Shown: positions 39,561 to 53,100, counted from the first letter of the stretch. The stretch: 64,000 bases of DNA from Glandiceps talaboti (GCF_964340395.1 NC_135558.1:13717501-13781500), one strand, 5' to 3'. Made by a program: numbers and translations. The notes: generated by a model not told the origin, from the sequence alone.

Positions 39561-41149
39561 AGGCATGCTGATAATAGGGACATGGCTAATATAATGACTT
39601 GAAGCTGATACTACTGTATAATTACAAGCAGTGAAAAGTGAAGCAAAATCACAGATCGCAATGTAGACAGGCTGTAGAACTCCCCTGATACGGTGACGAA
39701 GATCATATTGATCAAGGGTAGCCACAAACATAAAAGTGACGGTGTTCAATCAATCATTGTACACTGTATCAAAGAATCTATACTGTTAAAAATTAATGAT
39801 TACTACCATAATACAATATATGTTATATTATCTGTTTATACCAACAACTGAATGCATTCAGACTGAAGTGTAACTGCATTCAGTTAGAGTTACAGCAACG
39901 AGATTAAACATCTACCCACAAAAATCTATCAATCTATGAAATTAAAGAATGCAGAATCTATACTCAAATAATAGTTGAATGACGATATCAATCTGTGTAT
40001 CAGATCTGTTCAAACAGCTGAACACGTCCAGAAGTGTGAGACTGTATTCAGTTCAAACGATATCCTAATGAAATTTAACATCTAGCCACAGAGTTCAATC
40101 TTTCAATCTCCTTATGACAGAATCTATGCGTGAGCATACACAGTTAAAACGGTTAACATTTCCTTCATCCTACTTCCACCTGTTTTAACTCGACATACAT
40201 TGCCACCAGAAATCATCCTAGCTGTCATGTTTCATTGTCGAAATGTCTGAAATTGTTGACACAGTCTCACTAATGAGATAACAGCTAATGCATGTCCACT
40301 GTATCGTTGACAGTCATTCTTTGCCCTTCTCTGAAAAGCCGCTGACGCCCTTGCATACAGACACAGTAGCTGTCCACATCACTCAATTTAAAAATAACTG
40401 ATTTTCAACACAGTGGAAAATTTCCTATGGAGACACATACCTGCAAAATTTTAAAAATCTAATTAAATTTTATCTACATTTAGGACTTCATTTTCAGGTC
40501 CTTGATCACTGGATTGTTAAAAAGTCATGTTAATTATAAAGTGCTGCATGCATGAATGCATAATACCAATATTACTTTAGAATTGTTTTCAAATCGGTAC
40601 CTGTGAAACTACAAAAAATGTCGCTATGGAATTAATTTCGGCAATCACGATTGATCTTGTTTTATAAAGGACTACATGACATCAATTATTAATATCAGCA
40701 GTTAATACCTAGTTAATGTTTTTAAAATTATTAGGAAGTGAAGATGCTCGGCGAGGTTTTATGACAATCAACTTAACAATATGAAGACCTTGAAATGCAA
40801 ACCAGTCTTTAAAGGCTTGCAGTTCCCATTAGGATTATAATTTCTCAGTGTAAAAACACTTCTGAGGCAGAAAAGTTGGTCCTGAACAAAAGAGTTATCT
40901 TATTTACTTTATTTAATTTATTTTAATGGTTTCCAATGATATGATATTAATATGAGAATCTGGCTTTGAATTCCTAGACTTTAAATAGAGCGAGTTTTAT
41001 AGGAAATTATAGCTAGGGGTGAAAAACTTGTTTGAAAGCAGCGCTTGTAGAAAAACTTCCTCCTGAACAAAAGAGAGATCCTATGTAATCCATATGACTC
41101 TACTGATAATGCTAGTGTGAGAACCTGGGATTTACTCTAGCCTTTAATA
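39561..41149. other. Non-coding stretch
   Basis: No repeat or gene called. A 34-codon minus-strand open stretch near 40300-40400 is discussed among the rejected items. Confidence 0.5.
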
Positions 41150-41509
41150 TGAGATACGACTCTGGTAATTAAAGGCTTTGGTTTACTAAAGATAGACACA
41201 AATTAAAACTGTTGTTGTTGTTTGATGTTGTATATCATACATTAGGTGATACTCAGCTGCAGCGGTTCCTCTGTTATGCGAATCTAATTCACCCTGTGAT
41301 CAGGATAGTGTAAACATTAGAAGTCCCAAAACAGTATACTGGAAGAGCAGCGGTTCCTCTGTTATGCGAATCTAATTCACCCTTTGATCAGGATAGCATA
41401 AACATTGGAAGTCCCAAAACAGTACACTGGAAGAGCAGCGGTTCCTCTGTTATGCAAATCTAATTCACCCTATGATAAGGATAGTGTATATGAGATACGA
41501 CTGGTAAGG
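41150..41509. mobile_element. Family B element, left portion with three 88-bp units
   Basis: It starts GATACGACTCTGGTAATTAA and GGCTTTGGTTTACTAAAGAT. Direct units then begin AGCGGTTCCTCTGTTATGCG at 41261, 41349 and 41437, exactly 88 bp apart. It is interrupted by a family C insertion at 41510. Confidence 0.65.
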
Positions 41510-41762
41510 TGTAAAAAAAATTTGCATGGTTCTGACTACATTCAATTTTAGAATAGGTGGGGTAGTTAGATGTACAGATTGAAGAATAGTTTTATATTGT
41601 CTTTTTAAGTTGATGTCAGTTTCTGCACCCACTATTTCTTGCGAGACTTCACATGATTTTCACGATTTTATTATCATTTTTTCTTGAATACATAAAAAAA
41701 GTTTAGGGTCGGCATGAAAAACTAGGAGGGGTCGGGTAACCAGAACCAAACACCTTTTTTTA
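41510..41762 (-). mobile_element. Family C foldback element, nested in family B (reverse)
   Basis: Its left end is TTTGCATGGTTCTGACTACA and its right end GGGTAACCAGAACCAAACAC followed by a T run. Internally, CACTATTTCTTGCGAGACTT is the complement of the 44.2- and 54.4-kb copies. It lies between two family B portions that share the same terminal sequence, so it inserted into, or at the junction of, family B. Confidence 0.65.
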
Positions 41763-42415
41763 TTTGGGCTAATTGAGGCTTTGGTTTACTAAAGATAGAC
41801 AAATTAAAACTGTTGTTGTTGTTTGATGTTGTATATCATACATTAGGTGATAGCAGCGGTTCCTCTGTTATGCGAATCTAATTCACCCTGTGATCAGGAT
41901 AGTGTAAACATTAGAAGTCCCAAAACAGTACACTGGAAGAGCAGCGGTTCCTCTGTTATGCAAATCTAATTCACCCTGTGATAAGGATAGTGTAAACATT
42001 GGAAGCCCAAAACAGTACACTGGAAGAGCAGCGGTTCCTCTGTTATAAAGTGTTATGCAAATCTAATTCACCCTGTGATAAGGATAGCGTAAACATTAGA
42101 AGTCCCAAAACAGTACACTGGAAGAGCAGCGGTTCCTCTGTTATGCAAATCTAATTCATCCTGTGATAAGGATAGTGTAAACATTGGAAGCCCCAAACAG
42201 TACACTGCAAGATTATGGAACTTGCTTTCAGAGAGCTGCCCTACTGAGACTATAATTAAACCACTGTCAGTTGAATAGCTTATCACTGCTATATCAACAT
42301 GTTGCGACAAGAGTTTTAGTTGGTGTCTATCTTAAGTAAACCAAAGCCTCCATTACCAGAGTAGTTTTAGTTTGTGTCTATCTTATAAGTAATTGACCGA
42401 AGCCTCAATTATCAC
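41763..42415. mobile_element. Family B element, second portion with four 88-bp-type units
   Basis: The terminus GAGGCTTTGGTTTACTAAAG recurs at about 41774. Units follow at 41855, 41943, 42030 and 42128 (spacings 88, 87 and 98; the last carries a small duplication GTTATAAAGTGTTAT). It closes with the inverted terminus TCTTAAGTAAACCAAAGCCT near 42353. A further partial terminus lies at 42363-42410. A minus-strand frame at 42068-42310 simply crosses the repeats. Confidence 0.65.
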
Positions 42416-43204
42416 ATACCTAGTATACTACATTGTACACACTACACATGTCATAAAACAAAGTATGGCAAATTTTATGATGAGATAATTATTTCCAAAT
42501 ATACCAAATATTTTCAACTGTGAATGAAAGAACACCCAATGCATTTAGTATAATACATATTTTAACCAATATGACAAATCACACTTTTAGCCAAAAGTAA
42601 AATCAACCATTACACAGTTCAGAATGCAAAAGATGAAAAACAAAATTCCAACCTACACATGCCCGAGTTTCAAAAGGTTTACTATACCGGTATTTTAACT
42701 CAACAAACATGAAAATTTATATAAATCTATTAAAAAAAACTGAGATCGAGACAAAAATAAAACTGATCAACCAGCAACAAGTACATTTTTTTCATTGTAG
42801 ATGTCAAAACAGTCCTATCTGCATTTGCTTTGTGATCTATGATGTTAACGAATTGCGACAAGCAACAATTTCTCCTATTAAACAAATGGCCAAAAATAGT
42901 ACCATTTGGTCTAAAATTGGGTTTTTGTAATTTATAAACGTCTATCAGTTTCCTTTGTTAGTGTCCGGACAGAAGCTCATACGTCTTGTCAAAAAAATGT
43001 GTTACCATGAGTATTAAAAGAACCTGAAGGACCTGTAGTCTTACTTCATGTATTTCTGTACATCATACACACATCTCTTTATGCTAATTAGAATACAGGG
43101 ACATGTAGTCTTACTCTGTATTTTCGGCGTCTCATCATTCATACTGGGAATAATCATGCTAATTGGAATACAAACTCATTCAAAGTCATTCATTCATTCA
43201 ACAA

Positions 43205-43700
43205 AAGCCTACAGTCACCTGTGTGGATTAATTACTCTATATTCAAAACGTCCACAGGACCACGTATGTGACTTTGATTGTACACAGTATTTTTGGTAAA
43301 TGCCTAAAATCACACGTGTGTAATACTCTAAACCGTTTTTTTTAACCATAGAGCTGTGTATGTATATAGTTTTGCTTGTATTTAAAGTGTCTTAACATAC
43401 ATACACGCACACACACACACACACACAAATTACAACGATCTTGCTAATTACACACTGGATACCATCCATCATTAATTTATCATGCCTACAGTCACGTGTG
43501 TGTATTATTCCATTAAAAAAAATATACAAAAAACTGCAGGTATGTAGTTTTGCTCGTATTTTTGGCATCTATCCACACACTACAATGTCCAAAAAATGAT
43601 CTTGCTAATTACATTAGCATCATGTGTACCATCAGTCAATATTTACTATGCCTTGAATGAGATCTGTGTATTCATCTATTATAAGTAATACAGATGCACA
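43205..43700. repeat. Degenerate tandem repeat, about 160-180 bp
   Basis: Repeated elements include GCCTACAGTCAC.TGTGTG, TATGTAGTTTTGCTCGTATT, TTTGGCATCT and GATCTTGCTAATTACA. Anchors lie at about 43208, 43302, 43485 and 43651. A CA microsatellite is embedded at 43403-43426. A related fragment occurs at 44465-44510. Confidence 0.6.
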
Positions 43701-43848
43701 AGCTGAGTTTATAACTATTTTTACTAAAGTGAAAATACTAAAATCTCAACTAATAGTGTTAATGTCGATACATGCCTTTTATATATGACATTACAATTAT
43801 CTTCTGGCATTGTTAGAACTGTTGACTGCATAGTATGGATTCCCATGA

Positions 43849-43874
43849 TAATTTTTCATACGTATGAAAAATTA
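43849..43874. repeat. 26-bp perfect palindrome
   Basis: TAATTTTTCATAC is followed immediately by its exact reverse complement. After a 2-base bulge the complementarity extends with ATGA and TCAT. Confidence 0.85.
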
Positions 43875-44059
43875 CATCATCAGCTCAAGTATAAGTTATT
43901 TTTTTGATACCAGATTTTGGACGTTTGAGTTCAGTCAGTTGCAAGTGATGGTAAGTATGTTTCGGTACATAGAATGCTTCAAGTACCTTTTGAACATGCA
44001 GCAAAGTTTTACCCCCAAAAAACATATAAACTCTGAACCTTGTGCCCCATTAGGCCTAA

Positions 44060-44420
44060 TAAAAAAAGTTGTTTCGCTCTGGTTACCCGACCCCACCTAG
44101 TTTTACACGCCGACCCTAAACTTTTGTTTACGTATTTGGGAAGAAAAAAAACAAAATCGCGTAAATTGTGAAGTCTTGCAAGAAATAGTGGATGCAGAAA
44201 CTGACATCAACTTAAAAAGACAATATAAAACTGTTCTTCCAATCTGTAATGGCTGTACATCTGATGAGAAGAAACCAATAACACAGAGACCATATGGAAA
44301 ACAACAGAAAACATAACTACCTGAACTAGACACTCACATGTGAAAAAAAAATGTTTAAATAAACAATCTACTTACCCCACCTATTCTAAAATCGAATGTA
44401 ATCAGAACCACACATTTTTA
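44060..44420 (+). mobile_element. Family C foldback element, copy 2
   Basis: An A run and a CTCTGGTTACCCGACCCCAC terminus, then AAGTCTTGCAAGAAATAGTG and CAATATAAAACTGTTCTTCC, closing with GTAATCAGAACCACACATTT. The ends are inverted relative to each other. There is no coding capacity. Confidence 0.65.
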
Positions 44421-45149
44421 TTTGTTTACGCCTTACAACAACATAAAAAGAACCACAGGGAATATAAATAGTTTTGCTTGGAATTTCGGCATCATGTCAT
44501 ACAGATTTCGAATAGTAAATCTATCTGTATGCCTATAATATTGTCTCCATCTTTCAGCTATATCACTCACAAAATAGCTAGAACTCTTATTAATCCTCAT
44601 CACAGTAACATAAATATTAGCAACAGGTATGCTGATATCATGGACAGACTGTGGTGTTCTTTTGTTCACACTCGCAGACATTCACCACTCACAGGGTCTT
44701 TTTTGCTAAGTAAAAGTAGCATGTATAAACATTACATAAAGGATCTGCACTTAAATGAGATGAGGCAGGAACTCAGTCTTTGACGTAAACGCAAACTGTT
44801 GATACATTTTGCCATCCAATTGCGTCATAATGCAAAAGAAAGTAAACTACTGTGTTATGTTAATTTGCATTGCACTTTAGATGATAAAACATCATTTGCA
44901 TCAAGTAAACAAAGCAATCAATTTTATTGAAACTGTAGAGATGGTACGTGGTCCAAAAGTTACCAATTCTGTAATGTACATTGAAAAATTAATTTGTAGT
45001 ACGATATTGCGAACGTTATGAAGTCTACTAAATGTAAATGTGTCTGCTGGCAATTTGAGTAAGCAGTAATTCCTATCAAGTCAAAGTAAATTTCCCACTC
45101 TCGGATTCTCGGAGAGCATGCTTTCAATTATTGCCATTATAGCCTGCCT

Positions 45150-45500
45150 GTGGTTTTACAACAATGTTTCAACTGTACCTGCTACAGTGAAACCTGGTTA
45201 TTTTCAAATGATTTAATATTCAGCCAGTCTTTCAAAAAGGCCTGGTTAATATTTTACTATGGGATTTTAACCCTATGGTGTAAAATGCTTGATTGTTTTA
45301 CTGCGATATTTCAACCACTGGTATAAAAATACCTGGTTATTTTGATGCAGTGTTTCAGCTGATGGCATAAAAAGCTGGGTTGTTTTACAATGATGTTTCA
45401 CCTGTTGCAACAAGGAAGCCTACATGGTATTGTATGATGATTTTCATACACTGCCACAGAGACGCCTGGTTGCTTTATGATGGTGCAAATTTTCTGGTAA
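45150..45500. repeat. Degenerate minisatellite, about 45 bp x 8
   Basis: Units of the form CCTGGTT.TTTTAC.ATGAT, then TTTCA.CTG.TGG.A.AAAA, have GGTT anchors at 45152, 45196, 45244, 45291, 45335, 45378, 45426 and 45468 (spacing 42-48). Confidence 0.75.
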
Positions 45501-47507
45501 CATTCTTGTTCTCAAGAACGTATTTCAGTGTCCAGCAAAAGATAGCCCTTTCAATGCTTTGTGTAAAATAGTACACAACAGCTCTATCTCTACATAGTCA
45601 TCCTGGCTTAAACCCGACATGCTGACGTCAGATAGACTGGTTTTGTGTTTCCACATAGGATGATAAATGCACATTCACATGCAGAATAAATTTAGAAGAC
45701 CTCCTACAGGTGTCATAAATCAGTTTCGGGATGCTGTAAAGAAGCGTTCGTGTTTATGCAGAAAAGATGCTCTCTTAACACAACCACTGAGGTACATAGA
45801 ATCGAAGAAGGATTGACGAAAGGTTTATCACGCCCATCGTTTAACGACAAATCAAACTGGTAACATCTCATATCTCACTGCCGAATAAACATGATGACAA
45901 TAAATATTCACATACATATTTCTCAATGCAACTAAAATGCATCACTGTAAACCGTGGTTCTCATTACAGTGACACTACCTCACATATGCCCCTCACCACG
46001 TCAGCAGAAAAATATATACACACTGGCTTGTGAGAATTTTAAAACGGCGCATTCAAAAATGGTGCATCTCAAAATCCACTTTTAAAAGAAGTATATCACA
46101 CTATTACACAGCTCAAACATATCATTATCAGCTGCATTTGAAATTTTTCTTTCAAATTTCAGATACTTGGAATAACTCATGTTCAATAGAGCTACATTAT
46201 AAATCATACAGCCCATTATGGCTGCAATCTGTCCAAATTCTCACTCATGAAAAAAATAACCAGAATTACCACTTATTTCCTAGAAGTTATAATCTACTTA
46301 AGCCAGGCAATGCAAGCTGTACATTAGTTTTGTTTTTTCTCACTCTCTCTTAAAATTGGTGTAAGTGAAACGACATGTTTTACTAATACTCGTAATATAT
46401 CACACGATCCATTAGGGTGACTTTCTGTTAATTTTATGAAAAAGTAAAGCAAAACTACAATTATTGCAGGTGGTATTAATGACAAAAATATTGCTACTAA
46501 CACTAATAGCATGTTCGTCCTACATTTTCTAAATTGCAGGTTGCGGAAAAGTAGGCATTAAATGCAGATATATTATCTGTTGAATATTGATTGATTTCAA
46601 CGAGAATTGTACAAGCTTGGAATGGAAACCTATAGCTATCAGTCAGTCTGCAAGTAACGAGTGGAGAGAGAGTTCATGTAGCGTACACACCACTGCTGTA
46701 CATAGAATAGAAATCCTACCAGTCTGTTCTAATTTTGGAGGTGTGGAAGTCAGCCTAAGTGTCTTTAAGTAAATGTTGTTAAAATAGCCTATTGATTGAA
46801 AGTGGAAAACTACTTACGAGGCAGAAATGCAGTTGTCAATCTTATGGGGGATCTAATTGACTGCAGGCGTTCTGTGACAATCACACAAAAAAGGGCTGCA
46901 TAATTGGTGCATATATATTTGACAGTATCGTCTGTCATTATGCTATCATTGTAATCTTTACTGGTATTCCCCATCCTCTATAACTTCAGTTGATGGAATG
47001 TTAGACATGTTATCAATCGTGACAATTCATCGCCTAGTGTCCGTATAGATATTTCATTTCAATCTGGTTCTGCACAGACCCTCATGAGGCTTGCCTTCGT
47101 ATGCTATTGACTAACTTATAAGCACACGCGATATATTTCATGTTAATTTCACACAAACATACGGTCTGTTGTATACAGATTAGACCGCATCTACTAGCTT
47201 TTTGAATCTTGCTATAATTACTACATCCATTACTGACATCGAAAATATTGACGTTTTTTCTAACATACATTAAAAGTTCCAGTTTTACCAATTATATAAA
47301 ATTAGAAATCTTTGCTAATCTAATAAGTATGTATTAATTGGACACTATATTATATCATCACAAATCCTTTTTGTCATTAAGTATACAAGTACAGCCAAAA
47401 AAAAAAGAAAAAAATATTACCATATAATAAGTGCAGCAGGGGTATGAGTACAATCAGTGTGCTCAAGCATAATCTGCCCTGCAGGCATAAATATCAAATT
47501 TAAATAT
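45501..47507. other. Non-coding stretch
   Basis: No gene recognised. The frame at 46030-46353 (107 codons) lacks domains or paired splice sites. Confidence 0.5.
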
Positions 47508-47533
47508 GGGGGGGGGGGGGGGGGGGGGGGGGG
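47508..47533. repeat. Poly(G) tract of 26
   Basis: An uninterrupted G run on the plus strand, likely to form quadruplexes. Its length may be unreliable in the assembly. Confidence 0.85.
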
Positions 47534-47984
47534 ATTCCAATTATGTATTCATTTTGAAATATGGTCTCTTTCTATTTTCTCTAGGTAGTAATTGATTTTT
47601 CAACCTACATTCTCTCTTCTTAATTCGTTCAGTTTATTATCACCCACTTTCAATGTTTTCACTTTAGTATTGACCAACCTCCATTTATTAGTCTATTGTC
47701 CTACCTATGGAGAGCTATTTTTCACATTTTCACATATAATGTTTATGTAACAGAAAAATAACTTATAAAACGACAGTAATGACTTTCAATGTGTGCATAT
47801 AACCTTTACTATCAGACTATCACAATACATACCCTACTTCTGAATTTTAAGACATTTTAGCATGGAATGATACATATTTATTACTTCACTGCTACCATGG
47901 TTATACGAAACTTTGGTCACACAGCTTAGCTAGTCTGTCTACATTGCTGATCTGTGTATGTGATAGCTCTCCCCACACTAGTTT

Positions 47985-48155
47985 GCAGCGTACCATCTAA
48001 TGATGGTCAAATTTTGTTGTTGCAAGTCAAAATGAGAAAAACTGGCATTTCTTGTGAGTCACCACATACTAAGAGATAGGAAAATACCAAATTTTGGTGC
48101 GTCACTAGAAATTGTGTACGTCAGTGGCGCATCAAATTGGCTTAGAGGGCACACT
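47985..48155 (-). repeat. Dispersed repeat D, copy 2 (reverse)
   Basis: AAATGAGAAAAACTGGCATT, AAATACCAAATTTTGGTGCG and CAAATTGGCTTAGAGGGCAC are the reverse complement of 10325-10485. The copy is flanked by two similar 45-bp stretches (CTGTCTACAT.GCTGATCTGT at about 47936 and 48158). Confidence 0.6.
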
Positions 48156-49079
48156 GTCTGTCTGTCTACATAGCTGATCTGTGTTTGTGATTATGCTCTC
48201 ACACCTACATTGAGAGCTTTATTGTAGACAAAGAATAAGATCAACATTGTAGATATGCTATTAAAAGCTTAAAGATATCACAAAAATTTATATCCAATAC
48301 CTTCTTATAATCAACTCCTGTGTTTTATGACATCACCGACATGAATGTTCAGAAGTCTTTTTATAACACTATTAGAGCACATACATATTTCATGTCTGTC
48401 TGCGTAAATTGTTCCAGGGAACGATTTCCAAATGCAGCTGCCAAGCAATGAATGGCTGAAGCTTTTTTCTAAGCGTCAAATTGTCATTTTCATTCCACCT
48501 CACCCTTTGTCGCTTTAATACTCAGAGGAGTTCGCAAGGCAATTTTATACAATAGTGTGATCAAACATGAAAATATTAGCTATATATATTAAATCACCAA
48601 TCGATAATTTTCCATACAATCTAGGATTAGTGACTAGCATAGCACACGGCTGGGTTTAGAACTTAAACAGAAAGAACTGTCTTTACAGTACTAATTACAT
48701 TAATGTTATTAGATTTTACTCTAAATGTTTGCGTACATGGTAAGAGTGTTATTTTTAGAGCACAAAATGAAATATGGAACTCAAACATCGCACAAAATGT
48801 GTGACCACTATATGATTGTATTAATGATTAACTTTTTTTGTGTGTGTTCGTACAAACACAATTTTGTTACTTTCAAAATATCATTGTTACTTACTTGGCT
48901 TTATGTTATCAAGCTGTGCACAATTTACATCATAATTACACCATCTGCATTATCCTAATTACATGTTCTAGTAAATTGTATGGTCAAATTTACATGTAGG
49001 CTTATTTTCTGCACTTTTGATATTCGGATTATCACCACTGTTTTTGACTTCATTTTCACTATTTCTGAATGGAGCACTA

Positions 49080-49425
49080 AAAATTTCCCATCAAAACTAT
49101 ACATATCAGTACAAATTCTTTTTTGGAACATTTCAAGTACTTTCCCCGCCAAATTATTTTTAACAGAATTTCTTATTTTCCGGATCTTTTTGGAATACTA
49201 AATCAACTTATTCACTTTCCTTGCTTTTCTATATCTTTTTGCCACTTTCCAAGAAGAATTTTCAAGCCAAATCTTTTAAAGAGCATTTATTGTTCTGTAA
49301 TTTTTTAAATATCTCATGCACATTCCCATCAAAATCATTTGACCACGATTTTGTGTTTCCTTGTAACATTTTGCAAAATCTAAATTTGTGTATTTTCCCG
49401 CCAAAATTATCTACAAAATTTTTTT
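49080..49425. repeat. Degenerate TTTCCCGCCAAAATT-type repeats
   Basis: TTCCC.TCAAAA or TTTCCCGCCAAA motifs at about 49087, 49141, 49323 and 49395 with T-rich spacers. Strong T/A strand bias leaves long stop-free frames (48980-49559), which are not genes. Confidence 0.45.
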
Positions 49426-49824
49426 TACTTTTCAATAAATTTTTGTCTCATCTTATCTATATTTTGGACAGAAACCTTTGCATTAATCATTATTACTTCA
49501 TCAACATCAAAATTGTTCCTCAAAAATTTATTAGATTCACGAAAAATGGAACAAAATAGTCAGCCACTATTCGCACAAATATCACCTGTTTGATTTAGGA
49601 TTTATCATAGTAGGCAGAAGAATGGCATATCTATTATGCCTTTAGTGAATGCCATATAATAAAACCTTTCATGTTTGGAATCTAACATTTCCTTGCAAAC
49701 AAAATTCATCATTCTCCATTTTCTTTCTTTCCTTTTTTTATTTAATCATTCTCCATTTAGAAATACCATACACTTAGTCTGACATTTCTCTGAAGGTAGA
49801 TTTTACATTGCTTTCTTTCCTTTA

Positions 49825-50110
49825 ACTTAAGTTTGTCATAACAGGAGCCTATAAAAAAAATTCAGACTCGGTAAAAAATCACGACAAAATACTACCTCTC
49901 ATCAAGTTTGTTGTAAAAAGGAAATTGTGTTACAAAATGCTACCTTCCCTTCAGTTTGTCATACCGAGAGTCTTTGGAAAATAACACTTGGTAAAAAGTC
50001 AGTATGAACGCTATCTCTCATTAACTTTGTCAAGGCATCCTGAATTATTACCTTCCCACACGTTTATCACTCAGGGTAATCTGTTTAAAAGCGAGTTCTG
50101 ATCTACCCAA
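49825..50110. repeat. Degenerate tandem repeat, about 60 bp
   Basis: GTTTGTCATA-type starts near 49831, 49907, 49957, 50025 and 50061, with CTTGGTAAAAAGTCA and CTACCTTCCC blocks between. Confidence 0.45.
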
Positions 50111-53100
50111 TTAAACCTCTGTTTGGAAACTTGTTTTTTTTTTAAGGTTTAAGTCGGCAATAAAAGATACTTCAAGAGATAATGCAATAATTTTCAGGAT
50201 GTCTGACAGGAACAAAAAAGGTTTGTCTGTGTCTATTCTGACAACCGTAACAAATTAGAATGACTACAATCTATTTTAGTTATTTTAGTTAAAGCTGCAC
50301 TGGCTGCAACTGGAATGTTTTTTTAAACAAAAATATTTTGTTAGGTAAAATGAATTATTAGTATCATACACTCTGAATCGCATAGTATCAGATTACCTGT
50401 GGAACAAAACATACATTTGTAGTTGCATACATGATTAATCAAATCAAAATTACTTTTCAGGTCCACACCCAAAAATCAGCACCCTATATAGCGGTCACAA
50501 TTTCAACTTGCTTTGGTAATGTTTATGGACAATATCAATCACTGATTAACATGTACAATGTGTAATCATTAGCATTTTATTTTTTAATGTAATTATTAGC
50601 ATTTTAAAAAATTTCAGTGAATACTGTCATTTTGGTAGTCAAATCGAAAAACGATACCCTAGGTACAACTAGTACAGTACAATTTTAACACGATGACAGA
50701 TTCAAAACCGAGCTTTTGCTCAAGTTTAAATATGCCACTACACTACCTATAGATAATATTAACCATTACAATTAACAGATACAATGTCTTTATATAAGTT
50801 AATGACCCATTTTAGTGAATATATATTTGGTCGTTTGATGACAAAACTGTCCCCGTTACAGCTAATGTCGGTTTTAAAATATGCAAAAGTAGGACTTAGT
50901 ACAATCGTGGTCTAACGCAAAGCCGTCGACAAAAATCAATACTTCTTGATCATCGAAACTTTCTGAAAAAAAATAAATGATAAATGCATTATTGAGTTAT
51001 TAATGTACGAGTGACGATATGATTCTAATTGGCGTCATGACCAATTATGATATTATACAGATAAAAAATATTGACGTGGAAACAAAGCATTTCTAATTTT
51101 TCTATATATAGTTTGTGACATAACATGCATTTTAGCTTCAAAGCTTAATGACATTTGCATTAAGTCTGTCGCCGGATTATGCTATACATTCTTTACTTTT
51201 GTCCATGAAATTATAACAGTGTTGATCATTTTGAGAGAGTCAAATCATTCTTGTATTAGCTTATTATACAGAATAATCTACATCTATGTAATTATTGCAA
51301 AGAATTTTTTGAAGTGATAGTCTGGTGCAAATAGGATATTTAATGTTCAATACTGCTGTAGTAAGTAATTTGCATGAATATTCAAATAGCTGAAATGCAA
51401 TTAGCATAATTTATCAACAAATTTTTCATAAGCAGCTAAGCAATACTCGTCTGAGGTGATATTCAGTAAGAAAAATGCATCAATTGCTAAAAAAACTCGC
51501 TGAAACTTCATTTTGGTACAAAATTTTGAAAATCCAGTCCAATTATTTACATACTGATTATATGCAAATGATGACATTAGCATACAAATTCAGTTTTGAT
51601 GATGTAGCAAGTCAATGATATTCATGTAGCAATTCAGGTATCCTGAGTTGTGAAGACAAGATTGTAATTTACAAACATGTTTGATGGCTACCAAGTCTCA
51701 GCACTTGAGAATTAAAACCTGTCATACTCCCAAGATCTACAGAGGTTCAGTGCATTAGTGCAATTTGTTGTGAGATACTACTGATAGGGAGCACTTAAGT
51801 TGAAGACATGACCTTATCACCATTGTCACCATTTTTTTCCATCAGTATACGTCTCTCAAAATCTTCTCCTAAAGTCCTTTGTATTTTCATGTTTTTGGTT
51901 TACAGCTGTTTTCAGCTATTTTTGTAATCATTTCTAATAGTTTTGACATTTACAGTCATCACTGTACTTATCTACTGCAAATGTTTTTGGATTACAAAAC
52001 CCTTGCGATATTTTCAGGCTATTTCTTATTATGCAAATTCACCCTAAACTTCATGAATAATGAAATGTTTCAAAAGTACCATTTTAAGTATTAAAAAGTT
52101 GCCAAAATTACAACAAAACTGTTTTACACAATTACAGTGTGGCAGGATTATATATTCTCATAAGTATGTTTACTATTTAAATAGTCATGAATCAGTGATC
52201 CAACAAACTGAGAAACACAAAAAAAAATTAGTATTATGTGAAACAAAAATTAGTAAATGATGCCATACAGAACAGAAATACTGATGAAAAAGAAAAGATT
52301 TCCGTACTAAACTACAGAAGCACATAACAAAATTCCAGATCTGTTATCAGATGGTGGATCTAGCAGTTGTCTTTATTTTCCAAAAAATGAAAAAAAAAAA
52401 AAGACAGTGAAAATCACTACTATACCATTCACAGTCTTAACCACTTCAATGACGTACAAGCTAAAGCACACAAACTTGACTCCAGTAAGTCTAAAGTCAC
52501 TAATGATACAATATTAACCCCTAGCACAGATGGTTAGCTATGTGTATTGATATGCAAATGATCAATAACTTCAAGGTCAGTGTTGATAAGAGGAACAGAA
52601 ACGGGAACATTCATGCATTATGTGGGATTAATCTACAGTGTTTAGAAGGATAGAACATGACTGTATGTCACAACCTATCTGCTATAATCATCCTGTTATT
52701 ACGAAAGGTTAACTTCATGTGGAGAACAGAATCCGATCTCATATTCACTTTCTTTTTTTCATGACATATCCACTAAGCCAAATGGACATAATACTTGAAG
52801 TTTCGCCTTACACTTTAACATTTCATTTTTAAGATTAAAAAGACACTGACTGATCGTAGTTTTTGTTAAAGGGTGGTATGTAACAGCTACCCGCGTTCCT
52901 CTGTTATTTTATCGGGGTTAACACCTACACACGTATGGAAATCTATGCAAGTTTTACCACATAATCATTCCCCAATCCAGTTTGCTGATAAATTTAAAAC
53001 GCCTGACGAATACTTTGATTTTACATGAAATTTGAATGTAATATTGGGTTTTTTTTCTTGAAATTGTCTCCCTATTTAATTTTAATAGTTCTTTTTGTCT

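Noticed and set aside
40310-40410. Minus-strand open stretch with DSYCVCMQGRQRLFREGQ, resembling a cysteine-rich extracellular exon
   Set aside because: No convincing acceptor and donor pair frames it, it ends in a stop, and 34 codons without a firm family match is within chance. A profile search would settle it.
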